Part shown: in pieces, positions 13,801 to 22,667 of the stretch
How the letters are laid out: each line of letters begins with the position of its first letter
Position numbering within the stretch: position 1 is the first letter of the stretch
Assembly: GCA_029465975.1 (NCBI GenBank)
Contig: CM055728.1
Location: forward strand, 25,442,851 to 25,506,850
Length of the DNA: 64,000 bases
Direction: 5' to 3'
DNA from: Dallia pectoralis
Taxonomy: Eukaryota > Chordata > Actinopteri > Esociformes > Umbridae
Program-made: the position numbers and the translations under genes
The notes under the pieces: generated by a model
Seen by the model: the letters and a program-made list of their open reading frames with translations, nothing else
What the model was told of the DNA's origin: nothing
The model's database searches: none

Positions 13801-16800
13801 CCACTAGACCCCCCAAATCACCCCATTAGTCTCTTCCCACTAGACCCCCCAAATCACCCCATTAGTCTCTTCCCACTAGACCCCCAAATCACCCCATTAG
13901 TCCCTTCCCACTAGACCCCCAAATCACCCCATTAGTCTCTTCCCACTAGACCCCCCCAAATCACCCCATTAGTCTCTTCCCACTAGACCCCCAAATCACC
14001 CCATTAGTCTCTTCCCACTAGACCCCCAAATCACCCCATTAGTCTCTTCCCACTAGACCCACCCCCAAATCACCCCATTAGTCTCTTCCCACTAGACCCC
14101 CCCAAATCACCCCATTAGTCTCTTCCCACTAGACCCCCCAAATCACCCCATTAGTCTCTTCCCACTAGACCCCCCCAAATCACCCCATTAGTCTCTTCCC
14201 ACTAGACCCCCCAAATCACCCCATTAGTCTCTTCCCACTAGACCCCCCAAATCACCCCATTAGTCTCTTCCCACTAGACCCCCCAAATCACCCCATTAGT
14301 CTCTTCCCACTAGACCCCCTCCCAAATCACCCCATTAGTCTCTTCCCACTAGACCCCCCCAAATCACCCCATTAGTCTCTTCCCACTAGACCCCCCCAAA
14401 TCACCCCATTAGTCTCTTCCCACTAGACCCCCCAAATCACCCCATTAGTCTCTTCCCACTAGACCCCCCCAAATCACCCCATTAGTCTCTTCCCACTAGA
14501 CCCCCAAATCACCCCATTAGTCTCTTCCCACTAGACCCCCCAAACCACCCCATTAGTCTCTTCCCACTAGACCCCCCCCAAATCACCCCATTAGTCTCTT
14601 CCCACTAGACCCCCCAAATCACCCCATTAGTCTCTTCCCACTAGACCCCCCAAATCACCCCATTAGTCTCTTCCCACTAGACCCCCCAAATCACCCCATT
14701 AGTCCCTTCCCACTAGACCCCCCAAATCACCCCATTAGTCTCTTCCCACTAGACCCCCAAATCACCCCATTAGTCTCTTCCCACTAGACCCCCGCCAAAT
14801 CACCCCATTAGTCTCTTCCCACTAGACCCCCCAAATCACCCCATTAGTCTCTTCCCACTAGACCCCCAAATCACCCCATTAGTCCCTTCCCACTAGACCC
14901 CCCAAATCACCCCATTAGTCTCTTCCCACTAGACCCCCCAAATCACCCCATTAGTCTCTTCCCACTAGACCCCCAAATCACCCCATTAGTCTCTTCCCAC
15001 TAGACCCCCCAAATCACCCCATTAGTCTCTTCCCACTAGACCCCCCAAATCACCCCATTAGTCTCTTCCCACTAGACCCCCCAAATCACCCCATTAGTCT
15101 CTTCCCACTAGACCCCCCAAATCACCCCATTAGTCTCTTCCCACTAGACCCCCCAAATCACCCCATTAGTCTCTTCCCACTAGAAATCCCCCCACTAGAC
15201 CCCCCCAAATCACCCCATTAGTCTCTTCCCACTAGACCCCCCAAATCACCCCATTAGTCTCTTCCCACTAGACCCCCCCAAATCACCCCATTAGTCTCTT
15301 CCCACTAGACCCCCCAAATCACCCCATTAGTCTCTTCCCACTAGACCCCCCAAATCACCCCATTAGTCTCTTCCCACTAGACCCCCAAATCACCCCATTA
15401 GTCTCTTCCCACTAGACCCCCCCAAATCACCCCATTAGTCTCTTCCCACTAGACCCCCCAAATCACCCCATTAGTCTCTTCCCACTAGACCCCCCCAAAT
15501 CACCCCATTAGTCTCTTCCCACTAGACCCCCAAATCACCCCATTAGTCTCTTCCCACTAGACCCCCCAAATCACCCCATTAGTCTCTTCCCACTAGACCC
15601 CCCAAATCACCCCATTAGTCTCTTCCCACTAGACCCCCCAAATCACCCCATTAGTCTCTTCCCACTAGACCCCCCCAAATCACCCCATTAGTCTCTTCCC
15701 ACTAGACCCCCCAAATCACCCCATTAGTCTCTTCCCACTAGACCCCCCAAATCACCCCATTAGTCTCTTCCCACTAGACCCCCCCAAATCACCCCATTAG
15801 TCTCTTCCCACTAGACCCCCCCAAATCACCCCATTAGTCTCTTCCCACTAGACCCCCCAAATCACCCCATTAGTCTCTTCCCACTAGACCCCCCAAATCA
15901 CCCCATTAGTCTCTTCCCACTAGACCCCCCCAAATCACCCCATTAGTCTCTTCCCACTAGACCCCCAAATCACCCCATTAGTCTCTTCCCACTAGACCCC
16001 CCAAATCACCCCATTAGTCTCTTCCCACTAGACCCCCAAATCACCCCATTAGTCTCTTCCCACTAGACCCCCCAAATCACCCCATTAGTCTCTTCCCACT
16101 AGACCCCCCAAATCACCCCATTAGTCTCTTCCCACTAGACCCCCCAAATCACCCCATTAGTCTCTTCCCACTAGACCCCCCCCAAATCACCCCATTAGTC
16201 TCTTCCCACTAGACCCCCCCAAATCACCCCATTAGTCTCTTCCCACTAGACCCCCCCAAATCACCCCATTAGTCTCTTCCCACTAGACCCCCCAAATCAC
16301 CCCATTAGTCTCTTCCCACTAGACCCCCCAAATCACCCCATTAGTCTCTTCCCACTAGACCCCCAAATCACCCCATTAGTCTCTTCCCACTAGACCCCCC
16401 AAATCACCCCATTAGTCTCTTCCCACTAGACCCCCAAATCACCCCATTAGTCTCTTCCCACTAGACCCCCAAATCACCCCATTAGTCTCTTCCCACTAGA
16501 CCCCCAAATCACCCCATTAGTCTCTTCCCACTAGACCCCCCAAATCACCCCATTAGTCTCTTCCCACTAGACCCCCCAAATCACCCCATTAGTCTCTTCC
16601 CACTAGACCCCCCCCAAATCACCCCATTAGTCTCTTCCCACTAGACCCCCCAAATCACCCCATTAGTCTCTTCCCACTAGACCCCCAAATCACCCCATTA
16701 GTCTCTTCCCACTAGACCCCCCAAATCACCCCATTAGTCTCTTCCCACTAGACCCCCCCCAAATCACCCCATTAGTCTCTTCCCACTAGACCCCCCAAAT

Positions 16801-19800
16801 CACCCCATTAGTCCCTTCCCACTAGACCCTCCCCCAAATCACCCCATTAGTCTTTTCCCACTAGACCCCCCCAAATCAATGTCAACTTCAGGATTATAAT
16901 ATGCTACTTTACCTGAACTTTAGAGAATACCTAATTTTTATGAACAACCTAACCTAGAAAAGTCTATGGAATAAATCTTAGCAAAGAGTTCGATGTCTCT
17001 TGAAATCCAATACAAATAAATCACAAGCAACTGCTTGCATTTTAGACAGATCATTAACTTTTGATCATAGATATACAAGATAATGTTTTTCTGTTCACAC
17101 GGCATCCCTTCATTACCAGAAAAGTATTTTTGTTATCACTGTGCTTTCAATTATTCAATAGCAGAAAACGTTTAGATAAACCTTTTAATAAAGTAAAAAA
17201 TCTGCATTTAACCTTGAGGAGACGGCATGCTCTTTCATTAAATGTTAGGGGAAACAGAAAAATAACTGCAATATTTTTTAAAGGTTTCCTATGTTGGTAG
17301 TCAGTGTTTAGACAGTACTCCAATTTTGCTTATCTGAATTGATTTCCTACCTTAAAAGACTGCCAACCTGGTCCAGGGTCTGTGATTCTGGCCTTTGACC
17401 GTGCAATATTCATTTTGTGAATATTACTTAAACCAGGTTTTTCATCAGCGACGAAATCAGCAGTAAATCAAGGTTTTCATCTATTTTTCACCCTCTGCGT
17501 CTGGAAAGCAAATGGGAAAAGGGAAGCTGTTTGAAAGTTCTGTATTTCTGATTCCCTGCGAATTTTCCACGGATGTTTCCAATAGCACGCACGGCAGTGT
17601 GTGCCAGCATGCCCTCGAATCTCCTCAGTCGTTTTACGGTGTTCTTCGTCTAGACAAAAACAACAGTGTTTTTTATATATTTTATTCATAAGCTCTTTTT
17701 ATAATGGAGTTTCACCTCACCTTCCAATTGTCCCTGTATACCCCATAGCTTTCCCAGCTCCGTGGGGTAGACAGGAAGTTCACCTTGATGCATGCCCTTG
17801 TGGAGCAGATTATGTTGCATGAACCCAACTTGGCCACTTTTCCCCAAGAGTTGGCGGAATTTGAAACTGTCCCTGGAGGTAAGTAATCAAGACTTTGCTC
17901 AAAGCCTCGAAAATCTGTGCCGGAGGTTTTAATTGTAGCATTTTAGGTAAATAATTTTTTTCGGTGTTTCTCTCTGTCTGGTCAGCTTCCATTAAAGGGC
18001 TCACTGCAGAAGTGGATGGTGAGTCTTATCAAGTTTCTTGCTGTGTTCAATAATGCATTTGTACAAACGAGAGTAGTCTTTACAGTGCTGAGATCGAACG
18101 CTTCAATAAGAAACAGCGACTGTATTTTCTGCACACCTGTGTTTCCATTCATCCATGTTTTTGTCATAAGCAATGTAGGATTTGCAACTCTTGATAGGAT
18201 CCATTGAGATAGTAGAATGCACCAAAGGCCCTTTCCAAGGTTTATAGTCACATGGCGTATCAAGGCTGGAAAAATATCAATGCTGAAAAGCTATGGCCTC
18301 TTCCACAGTTGTCCACAAATATGGCACCTCCATGGATCAAACCTAGAGCGTGGTGGATTCTAAGCGATATCTCACGATAGATAGTACCTTAGATTGCTAT
18401 GCCACCTAGGATAGGAAGCTGATAGTAAATCAAGTACATGTCCCTAAGTTTAACTGAGATGTATATATGTATGTCTTTTTGTATTTTATTTTTGTCCTAA
18501 TATGCAGTTTCTCTCCATTCTTTAAACACACTTGCTCTGTGAGAGAAGCAGAGACAAATGTGAACTATATTTTAAGCAGTCATTTTTATCAATTTATTAC
18601 ATTATTCTGTTGAACTAGGATGCATTTCGTCTGTTGGGAAGAAAAGTAGGTTAATTACATAAGAGAAGCTGGACATAGATTTACATCTAGTATCTAGCTC
18701 TGACCAGCTGTATCTGTTCGTGCCAAACTGTGCCCATCTTTTATGATCAAATTAAATATTTGCATTATTAAATTACTTACTTGTTTTTTGCTTATAATTG
18801 TTTACAATTTTATTAATAGTGCTATAGTCAATAAAGTATCATTATAATAACCCTAAAACTATTAATTATAATGACTTTTAGCTGAATAAATATTTTGGAC
18901 ATGAGTGCTGCCACTTGATTCAGGCAGGAGAAAGGGGGAACATTTGAATTTGAAATGTAGATTTGCTTCAGCTGTGATGGATAATGACCAGACTGTGTCT
19001 CCCCCACCCCAGTTCTCAAGAATGAGTTGCAGAAGGTAATTCAGTACAGGAAAACGTACAAGAGACGAAACCAAGGCGATCAGAACCAAAAGTTCACCAA
19101 AGACCTGAAGGTAAAGAAGCAATTGTTTTTCATTCTAATACGTAATTTCTAAATTTTCTAATATTCAGAAAGACATATAGAATACTCCTTCGAATACATG
19201 TAACAGTTTGACACACTGAAAAAATATCTTCACCTCTTCCCAGTGAGTAGAAAAGTTTTGATTTAAAGTCAGAATGATAGTTTCAAATGTAATCGAAACA
19301 TCACGTGAAAATCTCTCACATGTGAAATTGCATTTTGATATATTGTAATAAAATAAACATATGTTATTTCTGAGCAAACATTTCATTTCAATTGCAGTCC
19401 TCCATGGTGGTGCATTGATATAGAGTATGTGTTTACTTGCTGCCAGTAGTGAGAGGCCTTCGAATTATTACTGCTACTGGTTCACACGTCACCCTGGGTG
19501 ACCAATCAAAGAAGGCCAGTAAAAAGACAAAACTGTCCTGGTAATATGTTCAACATGAGAACTAATAGGTTAAACAAAACTGTGCTGATTACTCTGGTCA
19601 TTTTGATCTATAGTTTCATTTTTTTTCTCATTTACCCGAGTGTAGCTAGGCTAAGTGCAGTAGCTAGCTTTAGTAACGACAGAAAAGATACATTACAAAT
19701 TGAGGAAGTTAAATAGATGCGGCGCTGAGAAAACACAGGTGAGGGACATAAGAATAAACAGCTGTCAAGGATCCAAATGAGAGAGAAACCACGTTGAATC

Positions 19801-22627
19801 TCACCGACACGGCAGGTGTTCTGATATCAGATTCATATCAAATAATGAAAAGGCTTAGAAGTATCTCCTCACTCGTCTCTATTCTCCCGCTCTCTCTAGA
19901 TGGCAATTGAGAAGTACAGCACAGATCTCGCCCTGCTGACGAAGAGGTGTGAGGAGATGATGAAACTCTACATTGACATATTGGTAATCCCTGAGTTATT
20001 CTTTTAATATGCCTCAGAGATTGACGGCTGCTTCAGTCCTAAAATATCAAAATGCTTATCTCTCTCCACTGTGGAGTATTATTATTTGCTTCTTAAAGGT
20101 TTCTTTAAGGAGGGATTGGGTTTTACCAAAAAACATTTTTTTTATTGAATGAACACTTTTTTTGGACACAACGGTTTTTGTAAATCAAAAAACTATATTG
20201 TCTAAGGACATGATTATTGATTATACAGAAAATGATGGTCAATGGGTTGGTTTATGTAAAGGATGCATATTATGTTAAATCGTCTGCATTGTCACTGCAG
20301 AATTTAGCAACACCTATTAGCAGGTCAGGTGGCTGCAGATGTCATATCGGTTGCTGGCCTGGGAATGTGCTATTTTCAATACAAATAGAGTAATGTTCAA
20401 AAGTCACTTAGAAATGTCCTCATGAAAACATGCATGCAATCTGTTTGAAAAAGATATATGAACAAAAAGATTAGGAAATACTGTCATTGACAAGGTTAAA
20501 AATCATAATTCTTTGTTGAAATAATGTGTCCTCCAAACTTTGGAACTAGACACTCTGTTTGTCCTCTTGCTCAGTTGTGCACCGGGGCCTCCCACTCGTC
20601 TTTCTATTCTGGTTAGTGACGTTTGCGCATTTCTGTGAAGGAAGTAGTACACAGCAATGTATGAGATATTCTGTTTATTGGAACAGCCTTCATTTCTCAA
20701 AACAAAGACGGACAGGTTTCACACAACTACGTTACTTGTTTCTGGACAATTCAAGCCTGTAATCAAACCCACAATTGCCAATGCTCAATATTCTCAACTA
20801 GACTTAAATAAGTCCAGTTTTATTGTTTCTTTAATCAGCAGTTTTCAGCTGTGCTAACTTGATTGGAAATGTTCGAAAGACCAATTAGCATTTTAAATGA
20901 TAAACTTGAGAGCAAACACAATGTGCCATTGGAACACAGCAGTGATGGTGGCTGATAATGGGCCTCTGTACTCATGTAGATATTCAATTAAAAGTCAGCC
21001 ATTTCCTGCTACAATTCTCATAACATGAACAATGTCTACACTCTAGATTTCTGATCAAGGACATTTCTATGTGACCCCAAACATTTGAGAGGCTTTATAC
21101 CGGAAAATACTTCCTGGTTGAGTAATCTATTGACGTTATAAGTACAATAGCTTGGAATAGATGCATCACAGGAAATATCTCAAAACTCTTCTGAAGATTC
21201 TTAGAAACTGCGGCAGCAAGCCAAGACAAAATTGCGTTTTGGACCTCCTGAAAATTGGAGGAGTGTAAAAAATAGGGATATTACAGAGTGTATCAAAGTA
21301 GCAAATTCTGCTGTATTCCACATAAGTGCATACTAGGAACTACACCCTAATGTGTAGTTTTCAGACCGACAGTATAGATCACAACATGTGACTTTGTTGA
21401 TACAAACATACCGAGCAGAATCAAACCCAAATATCTAATGAGATATTAGCCAATTGTACGTGCATATTTCATACATATTGTACATACACATTTCATATTG
21501 TACGTGCACATTTCATACATATTGTACATGCACATTTCATGCATATTGTACATGCACATTTCATACATATTGTACATGCACATTTCATACATATTGTACA
21601 TGCACATTTCATACATATTGTACATGCACATTTCATACATATTGTACATGCACATTTCATACATATTGTACATGCATATTTCATACATATTGTACGTGCA
21701 CATTTCATACATATTGTACATGCATATTTCATACATATTGTACATGCACATTTCATACATATTGTACATGCACATTTCATACATATTGTACATGCATATT
21801 TCATACATATTGTACGTGCACATTTCATACATATTGTACATGCATATTTCATACATATTGTACATGCACATTTCATACATATTGTACATGCATATTTCAT
21901 GCATATTGTGCGTGCATATTTCATGCATATTGTACATGCACATTTCATACATATTGTACATGCACATTTCATACATATTGTACATGCATATTTCATACAT
22001 ATTGTACATGCATATTTCATGCATATTGTGCGTGCATATTTCATGCATATTGTACATGCACATTTCATACATATTGTACATGCACATTTCATGCATATTG
22101 TACATGCACATTTCATACATATTGTACATGCATATTTCATGCATATTGTGCGTGCATATTTCATGCATATTGTACATGCACATTTCATACATATTGTACG
22201 TGCACATTTCATACATATTGTACATGCATATTTCATACATATTGTACATGCACATTTCATACATATTGTACATGCATATTTCATGCATATTGTGCGTGCA
22301 TATTTCATGCATATTGTACATGCACATTTCCATATATATATTTTTGTCAACTTTGGCATAAGCCTTTTGTGTGTGCTGTGTGTGCCCAGTTGGAACAAAG
22401 CAACACTTAAATAGAACAATGTATTTTCAAGGAAAGTAATGCATTTTCCAACCTTCCCCATTTCCCGAAACATAATCCATCATCCCAGTCCACCTGACTT
22501 TGCTGTGTTCTGGGTGTGAGTTGTGATTCTTGACAGGGTGAAGGGTGAGCCTAAGGCTTGCCAGGAAATTGTGTTATAGTAGGTCCCACAGTAAAATTCC
22601 TGCACTTCAAACTTTTTCCCACCCACC

Positions 22628-22667
<40 letters not shown>

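Noticed and set aside
21446..22473. Several open frames of about 290-326 codons on both strands
   Set aside because: All are readings of the 24-bp array. A period divisible by three with no stop in the unit leaves several frames open.
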